This document shows positions 52,601 to 56,265 of a stretch of 64,000 nucleotides of DNA, piece by piece. Below the pieces are notes generated by a model, which had not been told where the DNA came from, did no database searches, and saw only the letters and a program-made list of their open reading frames with translations. Each line of letters begins with the position of its first letter. The stretch's first letter is position 1. The DNA is from Nocardia sp. NBC_00403 (lineage in GTDB: Bacteria > Actinomycetota > Actinomycetes > Mycobacteriales > Mycobacteriaceae), in the NCBI RefSeq assembly GCF_036046055.1, contig NZ_CP107939.1:5828001-5892000 (forward strand), written 5' to 3'. A program made the position numbers and the translations under genes.

Positions 52601-53769
52601 TTGGTGGCCAGGAGGAGCATGACAAACAATTAGCTGCCGCAGCCCACGAAAACGCCGACGGGACACCGCCGCCCGTTAGCAAGCCCGAAATCCATTCAAT
52701 TGCAGGCGATAACGACACCGACCCAACACCAGGCGGAGACCGGGTTTCACAGATTTCGCTCGATCGATATGTCGGAGATTTCGCGGTCTTCCTCCCCAAC
52801 GGCCGCAAATTGCAATGCCGTGTCGAGGGACCAGAGGGCGGGCAACCAGTGATCCAGTTTCATGGCAGGCCGAGTAGCCGTCTGGATACCGCTCCGCCGG
52901 AGTTGCTCGATCGACTGAACATACGACTCGTAACTTTCGATCGGCCTGGCTGGGGTGGATCCGACTTCCAAGAGGGCATAACAATCGCCGATAGCGCTGC
53001 GCACGTCGAAGCGATCATGGACCATCTCGGATACCAACAATTCGCTGTCGTCGGTCGATCTGGCGGAACCGCCTACGCGGCGGCCGCAGCAGCTCTTCTA
53101 CCCGACCGTGTCACGAAAGTCGCACTTCTCGTTCCGGTTGCACCTCCGTCTCTGATGCAAGAGGGATACCTCGAGAACTTGCATCCAAATCAGCGCCTCG
53201 CCCGAACCTCGCCTGACGTGACTGCCGAGCGATACGCGAGGTACAAGGAAACCCGCAACCCATTGGAGATCATCGGAACTCCGCGAGATGAACTCGTCAG
53301 TATGGACCGAGAGATTATCGACAAATATTGGGAAGACTTGGTCCTCAGCTTCGACGAAGCTTTCACACAGGGTCCCGCAGCTTGGAAAGCTGAAATCGAA
53401 CAAATGAATGGTGTTGATACCTGGGGCTTCGAATATAGCGATATCAAATGCCCAGTTCTCATCTGGGCTGCGAGTAGAGATGAGAACACGCCTGCTCTGT
53501 ACGCGCAAAGGGTCGCCGAACAGTTGTCGCCGGGGCAGTGTCGGCAATACCTCGCTGTGGACGAAAGGCTGGGCCACTTCGGAGCTTTCGAAATCAAGCC
53601 TGGGACATACGCTTGGCTAACTGGACGAGAAGACTTGATACGCTTTCCCACCGAGCGGCCAGCCGGTCAGGCGCCGGGGACACCTATCCGCACCAGTCTC
53701 GAACAATGGAGCGCCCTCGCGGAGAACGATGACGCCCTCCCACGCGCGGCCACCGATTCGCCCCAATGA
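34696..53769 (+). CDS. Giant ESX-linked multidomain protein (6357 codons), probable polymorphic-toxin-like effector
   Basis: One uninterrupted 19-kb frame. Order (residues from 34696): WXG-like helices and Gly-rich segment 1-295; coiled coil 372-705; SecA-like ATPase 739-1335; Pro/Thr linker; helical domain 1595-1745; papain-like module 1 about 1836-2025; MFS-like membrane block 2096-2500; unassigned domain 2524-2732; GNAT-like 2889-3095; papain-like module 2 about 3180-3370; three repeat modules 3399-4045; two alanine-racemase copies 4054-4812; linker; M14-like peptidase 5199-5755; linker; alpha/beta hydrolase 6022-6332. No signal peptide is seen. The start is uncertain: the TTG at 34696 overlaps the WXG gene's stop, and a GTG at 34714 is the alternative; neither has a clear RBS. 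The toxin reading is inference from architecture; each domain is supported by its own motifs. Confidence 0.8.
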   Translation: MIGLCLVINDDDIVELVDSIPTPLQLALLAGRFPEQKPGALSEVGTIMSKLGAHVERFSADTQQQWALTQQALQGVSQQQATQFLDHVTAASNSIAEATPKIGDATHKLASESLASQLAMIMMTLRAAWTVMAGLGNPIADAAAIEETLPRIIEEKAAFDAAAEATIREISGLVRPLGSFVGHAAVVSFRIGAEQTAFTLAADVLSGETLDPKTLGSAFLQGSGSALVSHLATGAAVHFFPALQNSALGRLGVGFGSGATMVGAGAAFTGHWDWSGLLGGALNGALLGYAGGRKSPAVEAPETAAVRNVGDQLSDAERASSVANMLAQANKPPREITTAGVTGNAAADVAALQGKWLPTKRIPEVSTGPFTPEAVQQARERMDLAKADRDAAKVEAQARIEEAQSRVEDRAARDPRVRRADERVASAEAELAGRQARQESAEAVLNAFRRDRSTRSENVAHEERALERRVRSASFWKSVGEFTVGRALADREAVLAEVVAEHRADVESRAVGAVRALQERQRVFAQASAEHDKLVREEAQRRFEELQEQARAAIDGAAENRGGVGGTEGVEKPRTQVAEGDSTRLARLQARLEAARSRVERAGSLGEQISAEMGELRAKVELRAAERALRRSAVAEGEFAQALARAERLRETGRPEAIAEADARVEAATRAWERAAERAERLADAVAAHVELLAVDIASDVEVRARVLWEGYLSRLGVEHLPGEAPPPTWWQQRPWPPEPDADLPQWDSMSHQDLEVRLKGQFGEDEQIGAFLEVLRREGGQVIRPNQLMMALHMSEGGFVNLRAGGGKTLPFDEASAYMALKHGSVVRVSSHEYLADRDKEGFVKKFGKYGFKAVRLNPDGKYAELDGPTVFFGTDGELVHSDQRGNIVPARALLADEACEVLGLTHSNGKMYAIVDGDDHNLPGPEADMVIWARDFLDGSLAKGVLTEADCRPLNAIPAKADEHGGARLNSVGLAKVHAELGRAPTEEELHRLNNAVTAHFDYPEKDTWFNSGGDDPQVVLISRTTHEPEGNAGSSGREAVHVNQPDPKQAEGQAPESAERGATLSRVENGIHQALEAIAQKSDPNMRIRAEHDKAQQINSKEYFSREYGRFDVVSGASGTLTYVPAERLEQLGWGEVLDAPDYYEDVLVQLDDHEPAETPAANLQQVFDAALADYRAGRPVIVGAVLNSEVEQLVAMAEKAGIPCRYMDAQKQWRLGGARFHAYMTELAGKHGEMVIGNFAVGRGFDRHVSQDTWELGGLALHGTARPDDVAFEQLRRRAARGGVPGSARFGSTTALAPDPHAHVSIHHVPRSGEQNHAAGKKPYGLKRLDTPTQQLPSKVAAGLHQVQRQAGADAPAPKSAALQTIPHSPTDIDVRDSTQPRWTDDQAAAARRDAELATERRQAADQNSAAIGRHLGPAALIPTHIPPTAPQTPTIPTPTSAPAATNAPAANHTATSPQTPDHQALDTPATPRNTAAPQVTPEQAATQAPLTPEVSSGHSAEAYVVSEVYVPEALDPVGAALSRLDHRESDADNHETHGLDGPANPLESRRAQSENQTVPDDFVRPADTPGTLPDQVSPAAEHAGGASGTGRWMPAITDPVRPSGDLTRATLLPVALERALAMVDSDPAIAAGARRFVMQSFAEYQHRSLASAEEVRTRELISQDGMTPVAAALQARHNLQNDKVQESIDNSAAENTRRLVNNILRASKQRRLSLPEALAHLHRVGATTKNWTDALKSQRSGQATSPASDRDVVATPREISTGLVDTPPATNSTPATSYSEAEDRSTSHPDGRYDGYGRGTAARRNYDDDPEPDPTTSRDEASVAAAQPTDDNQVELDTPATGQVDAECAEYALRTAADLRTPDGTPVFDVKVPDAAAIAEAKKAGYYPRAAISWYAGGQHKEYRGGYHGLANALTQFSIASSDGIAGILVNIAPTGEKNGHVFLAYHDGTTMWLRALHKNIPDQPFNPNNPPFDTKTVHGITLTRHGTTQTIESRREAFQDHAVPEGFVRPPDTSGALPRRGMRLLRLSANNDGSGVVPGRRGGNRSDSNTARPNPRWAKLPGGGHLFIPAVGGDWPAAGSPEMGQPTKREVLSHEDVWPTYLGDVLNAFGTNTAQRGMVGATSNPAEAGIALAPIGLAQLAAVRAGIMKRDPREVMRWSTAGGSAASLATAALLAGNGPLSIALPLATGAEALFATYFINAVQRDLGHALRPGEESIVGGLLALPIGALAGGFLGPFLAGQAGYLPQAFDAVMWMAAFGVLRFLPKDHSSHTPEASQGFSRSMRQAVRELARTLGADSLRSIRQAVRELGADTSFRRFIIPVSLSNLALADLMFHFSNVVHDSGKSPAIQGAATAAFAAGGVASMLAPTWMKNWIEELEFRHLASATLVGSAGLTAVASVWDNLGAMAAALAGLGVSSTIITARIFTYLKENFGDSFALATGGKDAAIGFATALGTFVAGFVELSHNHALESLVPIGAAGIGAGLYIGSVLLEKASQRQEEAQRRQDAVLFESRRLDMTGSKGEKTLSFVYDVGNDVAEYLLTEVKEIVDGLASMPQGLTPRVLFVDPGLKHAAAVANPDFIRDHGRAHEIKRNRLRDLIVAAQRANRTGAAARDQLTRVLHKAGLLLADGGVNVLFGIDRDQVEVLCEALSELFPETLWGYASLVTAERGHESQDHAARMAGDVLQTGLGRLAVHRRLQHAALEGTAGRRTAARAAKRWVKLVGSEPTQVEPDLIPARTTQSVEASAVSQQAVAESDPHASAEEPHRQPHPSASTMLADRRLTSDHVRRYIEKWTPTLEQEFANRQFDVENVLARRPRPTLEPDKVKTTADIFTLLRRDGIYEMRRKVGILERFLSGDDLETWTSEESEILDRALGSVAHGTLHVTTWEDYRGNNPDAIASHALEAKASAPWMSTRPGSLRERMETFAAGQLCLVDLSGQLLGILSTNRIDWDGDPRTLGTRREIAGEEGTYRDTYRPTGNTLCILAMNITPNVAPQFAQDPLINSLVEFAGRENIEHIVGSFHPSGYAFSVRMAHHRNEHLPTLAEYVDEPQNDGTLAHLADHFGMQVLEVEHRSVQIPLSAVEFESFRRPNWIRLDTVEGPAWWCGEAGFIYQLPDGNYEYREDNVWGLIPVPGAHTESAQSSPDDDPESDPTTTSRDRVSATGARPTEDNQVERDIPPPSPTDTACLAHALRTADKLRTPDGTPVFDVEIPSEAAITEAAQDGFPRATISWFAGGQHDPYDGYHHLARKLTRLSAASSDGVAGILVNAKPTDAELGHVFLAHHDGTTMWLRAIGENIPDQPLDPDNPPFDTETLHGITLTRHGTKILDSRRDVFQNRKVPKKRFRKIPKNRFIRPPDNSGALPNHETAASFGAGEVPVHGGEDETSPAPDHDVRNRLVELVEANLDLIGAHIEWDHDRKVFWFRNDQDAVVTVELQPHSDPVGPIAGRPDDGKVLAYGLPVATWASDVAAMPKIVRKLEILRALQQHNVELREEKPPFRINGARAAITAEQMGGFAELRALVGMAQRDGAVHGSELRSVLDEVAAELQLRPGDSDVDTRMAQLAQWDRQSRTAERLRELMPEWASGSDARFDQAFLESKAAELEQLIRESREYRPASQLPRRDGWVKARPPRSSLGFQELLRCIETDLALITREHLRWDPGRARFTFVDKQGDRVEVAVWAGTARVGGTADIFYNRHDDRYDIVVDSRVDEAHVAQAVADAVGRILHRADNSIQLDLIGSRAVQMTESLAGLFSQMSVVVGRLERAVAAVQPDLVQVMIEELRKTVAHAEQALSEEGSASWTALLAAREPLLAERATHWVSTLLPEHATDESSVFDEPEIHLQVYNLGEFRADARTDLSNNELFHRIEADLDLIIDQRITWNRGRFTIITASGEHHVIYVKVHPVKSGVVASAHSTGPGTYSLLVSPRTHPDDVSRAVKGVLDEILQQHEPSPRPWWARRFGQLGLVVKTFVDAEARELSDRVSTLGRKLVALAADLSMRPTDPSFPHRLAALAEYDDQLATEFEELISRMPGDRLPVSNRHQARPQSVLSFGASAVRHNSTEVSKATSARVIGEVWEIAPVETARAMEEGGVEALHAPLHIGLQLRAAGVTMPIISPGSAIDAEVAAIAINADITLTVSSIDQLHTVARTARTLGATAKIAVEFDTGKHAGGISPSQRPELIERLNEYSDVIPDVHCFTELAHDDDPWHPMNDRQVHLMHQLAPEYNTYHIAGDALAVRPQLCPSPAVRLGAPLYGYLPGESPNLALQPSITRWARVAFVKTVPADEGHGYLGVPAGRERQIAWVGLGYPDGVPHDLGTWDQGLWVLINGVRCPIAGPVSMDQLPVEVPAGVHISEGDIVVLAGPGIDGEPTAQQWSTALDVPLDQFASAPPGRTRVVVHDGVDLVMDPMYARSKVNPSVASASATVSTDALTNNLTVARRRFNEEIDEYNRIHGTKLAAPRIMLVVKGNAYGFDAEILARAAEAAGVDAIGGAQIDEVVKLRASGIGVPLLAWQTNPRSDFESAIRSNVAVGVSSEAVLRAVAAAAERVGEPATVHLAVNTGLNREGLSANELARLIPILLDEVDSGRIVLEGLMSHADLDETKSDRHYQRFMEAVDTLAEAGLHPSMLHLWASMATDIPPDRRMTLVRLGTLLYGRWWDFGPHPELQDVLEIRTRVADTIHVRAGDGAGLHHRWTAECDTILARIPIGSADLPLPNPNMPFDVAINGRWYPKVGPAERHHILVDLGPDSEIGANTEVVVLGAAERGEPTVADWVEAGFAQGPALGPGVHVEIVSSPPAQASISEPTPGPPPSTPTTDPQAERAFWTIDFDHYGDLVQDPADHDNFDDRPGEAGEEPGDVPEPVDQLLDRSVPRGDTPEWVRPDEWNPGRAADVAGRSPWAAREVGTDFVADSTRRPPHAGPAVPAPPRFPDEHNEEPDRHHREPPGDQRGPKSTAPEPQSNPGPRSRATFDDGAETRAELQLAAPQPNAERGVAQASGTIDLTPERSDSPGTDDVPGTTAQSEQRSGADAQHETSRAAAPRKSAMPTPWTAANSAGRAIAPPGPTAHVMHTPWTERDLMEQGGAAFTPWPTAGRVAPAGPAPEWADVHDQLSRTHVPPGNAAADGRGAELAARSNPDAAPHDRSPTGLPALADHRDSSEVDSAGNASEETHTSTSPAITVDGPTDPDHTGAEWAAVADMLDRWFVSSEEKALPGLVTDVRFLNDQIRRPATIDPLTWVFGLATVVADRLMTLATGIPQRSQTGLPGGVRDEAESILAQPSPEAKERVWVVLERLRQEALFPAPPAAGDDEPEIAATSTPVDYDWDWPFEVDAAFDGLGYKPKKYMELREYAQDLEQRFGTVHVEDVGVTDGDLPISIVTIPGPPGSPTKLVYNLDHVDEYFSSGTAEAAMHLLATNPAARTETVVFYLAVDPDAAVRSENWDTSRWPLRTGGHFQDSSRQIPDEQIEHRFGTGWSAAVMRTFVEVLHRIKPDIIVALHNSFFEPPYVGVTEPVRGLPAIVARASAEAGSPARGPDHEWPNAVRLGPGVVLLPDDSYWAKIADDVYEYTGKRPIVAFAEGQIWHRRFTPRHTVGEARDFAKQQLRGMKKTVTRLAETSPSHLSAAGKNFFDATGKELVKEWRLRAEKNSDEVAADHIWAYLYLLRMLGQLLHHARNLQRNGMNEPWLDKVVAQLRRRFAILDRQLVHTYGIEPAEFQRSVEAQLKITLGVGREIVPMTSTFGGPADVETTTDVDESQTPTDNNADRTVTVATPHDTSNTPAQSRTSQTGDSPEGDSNSGRRRFTADAGNPLAGAVGHAKLGTTRWAIPGQADPAAFRAARSPWTGHSSTDDIEFGGEMRPPHVSPHVPEVNRFPRRRNHAPIESVDTEQDLVQSTDADTGRMTPPPDNNPFEGGSGPKRGAQPKPKAASNDIPDPNPITNVLNNQITVNRLNIGGDLGGQEEHDKQLAAAAHENADGTPPPVSKPEIHSIAGDNDTDPTPGGDRVSQISLDRYVGDFAVFLPNGRKLQCRVEGPEGGQPVIQFHGRPSSRLDTAPPELLDRLNIRLVTFDRPGWGGSDFQEGITIADSAAHVEAIMDHLGYQQFAVVGRSGGTAYAAAAAALLPDRVTKVALLVPVAPPSLMQEGYLENLHPNQRLARTSPDVTAERYARYKETRNPLEIIGTPRDELVSMDREIIDKYWEDLVLSFDEAFTQGPAAWKAEIEQMNGVDTWGFEYSDIKCPVLIWAASRDENTPALYAQRVAEQLSPGQCRQYLAVDERLGHFGAFEIKPGTYAWLTGREDLIRFPTERPAGQAPGTPIRTSLEQWSALAENDDALPRAATDSPQ
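35810..36810 (+). other. Coiled-coil region of the giant protein
   Basis: About 330 residues very rich in Ala, Glu and Arg with heptad-like spacing (LARLQARLEAARSRVERAG; RAERLRETGRPEAIAEADAR). It would form a long rod between the helical N-terminus and the SecA-like motor. Codon use is extremely GC-biased here. Confidence 0.8.
36910..38700 (+). other. SecA-like DEAD ATPase domain inside the giant protein
   Basis: Key SecA positions appear in order. A Walker A variant AGGGKT (805-810, SecA has TGEGKT) is followed by SSHEYLADRD (SecA TVNDYLARRD), ADEACEVL with D898-E899 (SecA VDEVDSIL) and VSGASGTL (SecA GMTGTA). The second motor half has RPVIVGAVLNSEVEQL, AVGRGFDRH, GGLALHGTARP and RRRAARGGVPGSARF (SecA GRxTD, GGLxVIGTERH, QLRGRSGRQGDPG). 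The preprotein-binding and C-terminal SecB/zinc parts are not seen. ATP hydrolysis seems possible but the motifs are diverged. Confidence 0.7.
40190..40790 (+). other. Papain-like module, copy 1 (giant protein)
   Basis: Candidate catalytic Cys1853 in AECAEYALRTAADL and His1946 in NGHVFLAYHDGTTMWL, about 93 residues apart. It is followed by the linker VPEGFVRPPDTSGALP. It resembles papain-fold deamidase/protease toxins in the position of Cys and His; the third triad residue is not identifiable. Copy 2 at 44200-44820 is about 60% identical by eye. Confidence 0.5.
40981..42200 (+). other. MFS-like membrane block (giant protein)
   Basis: Some ten hydrophobic stretches, such as LATAALLAGNGPLSIALPLA, VGGLLALPIGALAGGFLGPF, MAAALAGLGVSSTIITARIF and GFATALGTFVAGFVEL. 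The second half (FRRFIIPVSLSNLALADLMF) follows the half-transporter pattern of MFS exporters. It also contains a near-perfect 13-residue tandem repeat (RQAVRELA... at about 41555 and 41620). Confidence 0.6.
43360..43980 (+). other. GNAT acetyltransferase-like region (giant protein)
   Basis: The order LCLVDLSGQLLGILSTNRI, TGNTLCILAMNITPNVAPQF, EHIVGSFHPSGYAFSVRM and VQIPLSAVEFESF resembles a GNAT-fold acyltransferase with its beta4-beta5 acceptor and CoA side. The usual Q/RxxGxG/A loop is not clear, so activity is doubtful. Confidence 0.4.
44200..44820 (+). other. Papain-like module, copy 2 (giant protein)
   Basis: Cys3196 in DTACLAHALRTADKL and His3287 in LGHVFLAHHDGTTMWL. It shares LRTPDGTPVFDV, ISWFAGGQH, HGITLTRHGT and SRRDVFQ with copy 1, and a degenerate linker ending FIRPPDNSGALP. 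Confidence 0.5.
44890..46830 (+). repeat. Three tandem copies of an unnamed ~200-residue module (giant protein)
   Basis: Each begins with a motif like ELVEANLDLIGAHIEWDHDR, LRCIETDLALITREHLRWDP or FHRIEADLDLIIDQRITWNR. A beta-rich part follows, then a helical part ending near ELMPEW, STLLPEH or ELISRMP. Copies start near 44896, 45640 and 46300. They are about 25-35% alike by eye. No known family is recognised. Confidence 0.65.
46855..47930 (+). other. Alanine racemase copy 1, PLP lysine lost (giant protein)
   Basis: Fold motifs: VRLGAPLYGYLPG, VGLGYPDGVP (Tyr4320, equal to Tyr265 of B. stearothermophilus Alr) and GPVSMDQLPVEV (Met4352). The N-terminal VVKANAYG motif is replaced by VIGEVWEIAP, so no PLP Schiff base can form in this copy. 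Confidence 0.75.
47950..49130 (+). other. Alanine racemase copy 2, PLP lysine kept, tyrosine loop lost (giant protein)
   Basis: IMLVVKGNAYGFDAEILARA carries the PLP Lys4479. VNTGLNREGL, MSHADLD and LVRLGTLLYG are also kept. The C-terminal tyrosine loop reads IPIGSADLPL (Ser4722 in place of Tyr), and the SMDQ loop is replaced by PAERHHILVD. Confidence 0.75.
50290..51960 (+). other. M14-like zinc peptidase domain (giant protein)
   Basis: A zinc-site pattern of carboxypeptidases is visible: His5409-x-x-Glu5412 in NLDHVDEYFSSG, then VVFYLAVDPDAAVRSENW (like NPDGxxxxxR), then His5511 in DIIVALHNSFFEPPYVGV. The C-terminal Glu region is less clear. Cell-wall peptidases are common in M14, but the substrate is unknown. 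Confidence 0.55.
52760..53690 (+). other. C-terminal alpha/beta hydrolase domain (giant protein)
   Basis: Complete triad: Ser6122 in VVGRSGGTAYAAAAA, Asp6262 in IWAASRDENTPALYA, His6294 in RLGHFGAFE. The oxyanion loop is VIQFHGRPSSR. This is the last domain, the usual position of the toxic tip in polymorphic toxins. Confidence 0.8.
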
Positions 53770-54049
53770 TCAGGCCCACGGTTGGCCTAAGCGGTTGTTG
53801 CGCCTGCTGCTGCACGATCTAGACGAAGCGAATCAAATCGTTGGTGTACTGAAGTCATCCGCCGCAGCGGCTTCAACCGACTCAGTCTCGATCGATCTGT
53901 TGCATGGCGCAACTCTGTCCCGAGCCAGCGGCGTCCGCTATCCCATGCTGTTGGTGGTGCTTAATCCGGTGTCGGGGATTGCCGACTCGGAATACTATTC
54001 TGCGTTGGACAGTGCGACTGAGCGTTTCGTGAGTGGCTGGTCCAGGTGA
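53729..54049 (+). CDS. Small protein after the giant gene, possible immunity or accessory protein
   Basis: 106 residues. It starts inside the last 41 bp of the giant gene in another frame, so translation is probably coupled. The core looks folded and alpha/beta: LLRLLLHDLDEANQIVGVLK, then SIDLLHGATLSRASGVRYPM, LLVVLNPVSGIADSEYYSAL. No family is recognised. Small genes directly after a polymorphic toxin often encode its immunity protein; position is the only argument here. Confidence 0.6.
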   Translation: MTPSHARPPIRPNDQAHGWPKRLLRLLLHDLDEANQIVGVLKSSAAAASTDSVSIDLLHGATLSRASGVRYPMLLVVLNPVSGIADSEYYSALDSATERFVSGWSR

Positions 54050-54408
54050 CGGGCTCACCGTTGGCAGTGGCGCCATCGTCTCGAGCCACAGAACCGAAAC
54101 ATGAGAGTCCGTCTTCTGGGCCACTCAGTTCTTTTCGCCGAGGCGCTCGGCAAGGCCGTCGAATCGCTCGAGCACCCCGCACCGACGACGCCCCGCCGAA
54201 AACTGCGGCAACACTCTGGTGCCAACCGCAGCCCGCCACCACTCAGACCCGACGACTCGACCACCCCGCAACCGGAGAACCGACACCCGGCCAGAACCCA
54301 GTCGGTGAGAACGAACCGGCAACGCAGTCGATGACGAAAGGGTGGAACGATTCCGAAGATGATCCGTTCCGTATCCGTCGACGCCGCTTGAATAGTCGAA
54401 CACGATAA
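54046..54408 (+). CDS. Low-complexity small protein, doubtful
   Basis: 120 codons from the GTG at 54046, which overlaps the previous stop (GTGA). Most of it is Pro/Arg/Thr-rich and could be non-coding. The last 25 residues (MTKGWNDSEDDPFRIRRRRL) look more protein-like and resemble tails of small Nocardia ESX-linked proteins. It ends 14 bp before the next start. A second overlapping frame (54101-54334) is equally open, which lowers confidence. Confidence 0.4.
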   Translation: MTGSPLAVAPSSRATEPKHESPSSGPLSSFRRGARQGRRIARAPRTDDAPPKTAATLWCQPQPATTQTRRLDHPATGEPTPGQNPVGENEPATQSMTKGWNDSEDDPFRIRRRRLNSRTR

Positions 54409-54421
54409 GGAGACAGTTGGC

Positions 54422-55036
54422 ATGTTCGATGATGACCTCGCTCAAAGTCTGGTGGACCGGGCTACCACGTTCCAGCGGGCGCTCGTCGCCACTTCGTGCT
54501 TGAACCGAGCGGTCGCCCTCACGCACGACGAGTGGACGGACCGTGAGGTACCCGGATTCCGGCAACTCATCGATGACTCAACGGAATTCTGTCGGGCCCG
54601 AGCGGTCGGCGGTCCGCCCCGGACTGATCCGGACCTCCTGAACGCACGATTCCGCGAGATTCTCGGCCCGGACGATTGGCCGTGCGACGAACCCGACGGT
54701 CTCGCGGCCTGGCTCATCGACGTGGTCTCGATCGCGGATTATGTGATACGGACGTGGAACGAGCCCGACCTGAGCGATTCTCGGTGCTTCAATGTCCTTG
54801 TCGCCTCCTATTCCCTGGCGGGAATGTTGAACGACGATGCTGTTCAAACCGGCGCCCGGGAGCTCGGCGAGCTCGAGGTCACGAGGCAGATCGCCGACCT
54901 ACGAGCGGTGACCAGCCTGCACAATCCGATCGGTGTCGACCAATTGGACTGGCTGTTGGCGGAGTCAGATGCGCTCGCCGAAGCGTATCGGCGAAGATTC
55001 CAGGATATTGTCGCTGAGTATGGATCGGAGCGATGA
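54422..55036 (+). CDS. Helical protein of unknown function, candidate immunity protein
   Basis: 204 residues, acidic. The ATG at 54422 has AAGGAG 9 bp upstream. The predicted helices are amphipathic (FDDDLAQSLVDRATTFQRAL; LAAWLIDVVSIADYVIRTWN; VDQLDWLLAESDALAEAYRR). There is no signal peptide or membrane segment, so it is cytoplasmic. It lies at the end of the run that starts with the WXG gene. An immunity role against one of the enzymatic domains is possible but untested, and the family is not recognised. Confidence 0.7.
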   Translation: MFDDDLAQSLVDRATTFQRALVATSCLNRAVALTHDEWTDREVPGFRQLIDDSTEFCRARAVGGPPRTDPDLLNARFREILGPDDWPCDEPDGLAAWLIDVVSIADYVIRTWNEPDLSDSRCFNVLVASYSLAGMLNDDAVQTGARELGELEVTRQIADLRAVTSLHNPIGVDQLDWLLAESDALAEAYRRRFQDIVAEYGSER

Positions 55037-55252
55037 CGGAGTGACCGCACAGCTACGATGATTGCGATCGTCACTGAAGTCGCCTACCTGGCAGCGTGAT
55101 TGCCGGGCTGTGTGGTGGCGTTCGTGCTCCCCCGGCTCCGTTCCTCCGACCACATTTGATCCTGGTCGAGTGCCGACGATGCTCCCAGCGCCTATGACGG
55201 CTGTGATGACCAGGTCGCCTGTTGCGGCTTTTCGGATGCTCAGGCAGCCGGA

Positions 55253-55714
55253 TCAGGATGCGGTGTCCGCGGGCTGACCCGCCTGCCGTCGAACAACTTC
55301 CGCGCATAATGCCCGCTCACGGTTGGTGAAGCGTGCACCGATGAGGGTCGCTGACAGGAGCGGCCCGACCAACTCTCGGGCAGCACTGTGCAATTCCCTA
55401 CCGCGCAGCTTCCCGATCATGCCGGCGACCGTGTCGGTCACGAGATCGGTGGTCCATATGCCCGGCATGGCCGGCACGCAGTGCTCAGCGGCGGGCGACT
55501 GCCCTCGATACCACCGACCGTCGTCCCACCAGGAGCAGAACGAGAGCAGACCGGCATCGCGGCGCGGGTTCAAGACGGGGCTGGCTACCCAACTCGGCGC
55601 GCCCTCAAAGAGATTCGGCGGCGGCCGGGCCCCGCCTGTCCTCCCTTGTTGCCGGTGCACGGCGCGGCGCTTGGCCGCTGGGCTCAGAATGCAGCGAAAT
55701 CTAAGTTGCTGCAC
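55253..55714 (-). CDS. Hypothetical protein, start unclear
   Basis: The C-terminal 115 residues look genuinely coding: VLNPRRDAGLLSFCSWWDDG, RWYRGQSPAAEHCVPAMPGI, WTTDLVTDTVAGMIGKLRGR, then TLIGARFTNRERALCAEVV. The first 35 codons are Arg/Ala-rich and may not belong to the protein, so the real start is probably between 55600 and 55650 or lost. No known domain is recognised; similar proteins seem to be restricted to actinobacteria. Confidence 0.5.
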   Translation of the reverse strand: MQQLRFRCILSPAAKRRAVHRQQGRTGGARPPPNLFEGAPSWVASPVLNPRRDAGLLSFCSWWDDGRWYRGQSPAAEHCVPAMPGIWTTDLVTDTVAGMIGKLRGRELHSAARELVGPLLSATLIGARFTNRERALCAEVVRRQAGQPADTAS

Positions 55715-55762
55715 TTCGTAATTCGGAGCTCGGACCGGCGGCAGATGCCCGCCGCTCAGTCT

Positions 55763-56265
55763 TCGGCCCTACGCCGCTCGGATCGACCGGATCTTCAACC
55801 GGTTCGACCCGTCCGACCTCGTCGCAGCGTCGACCCAAATCACCGATACAGACGACGAAATCCCTTTGTGCCCTGAGGAACTCACCGCATGATGAAAGCA
55901 CTCGCCTGCTTCGGACACCACTGGCAGCCGAGCTCGCCGTTCGCGGCGGCCGACGTCTGAGAACTGGCCGGTTCGACTCTGCCCGGCGGCACCTACCGCC
56001 CCGTGTTCGACGACGATATCTGGAACTTCACCGCAGTGGTCGGGCTGCCGGTCCAGATGGGAAAGTCCAGCCGCCGGTTGGATTTCACCGCAATCCGCGC
56101 CCACCGATGGCAGCTGGTCGCGAAAGAGCTGATCATGGCCCTACTCGCGCCGCACCATCTGGCTGTCGCACCGCTGCCGCAGGCATACCGAACGCCACTG
56201 CACCCGAGCAGGTGCATCGGCCGGCTCCACGAAATCTCCGGCTGTTCGATGGCGTGTGCGGAGGG
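55763..56265 (+). pseudogene. Actinobacterial integrase-like protein, N-terminal remnant with internal stop
   Basis: Successive plus-strand frames encode IDRIFNRFDPSDLVAASTQI, then KALACFGHHWQPSSPFAAAD, an in-frame TGA at about 55958, and LPGGTYRPVFDDDIWNF, SSRRLDFTAIRAHRWQLVAK. The order matches the N-terminal region of large tyrosine-recombinase-like proteins carried on actinobacterial integrative elements. The catalytic C-terminal domain (R-H-R-Y) is missing. One frameshift, one stop and a truncation make it inactive. Confidence 0.5.
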
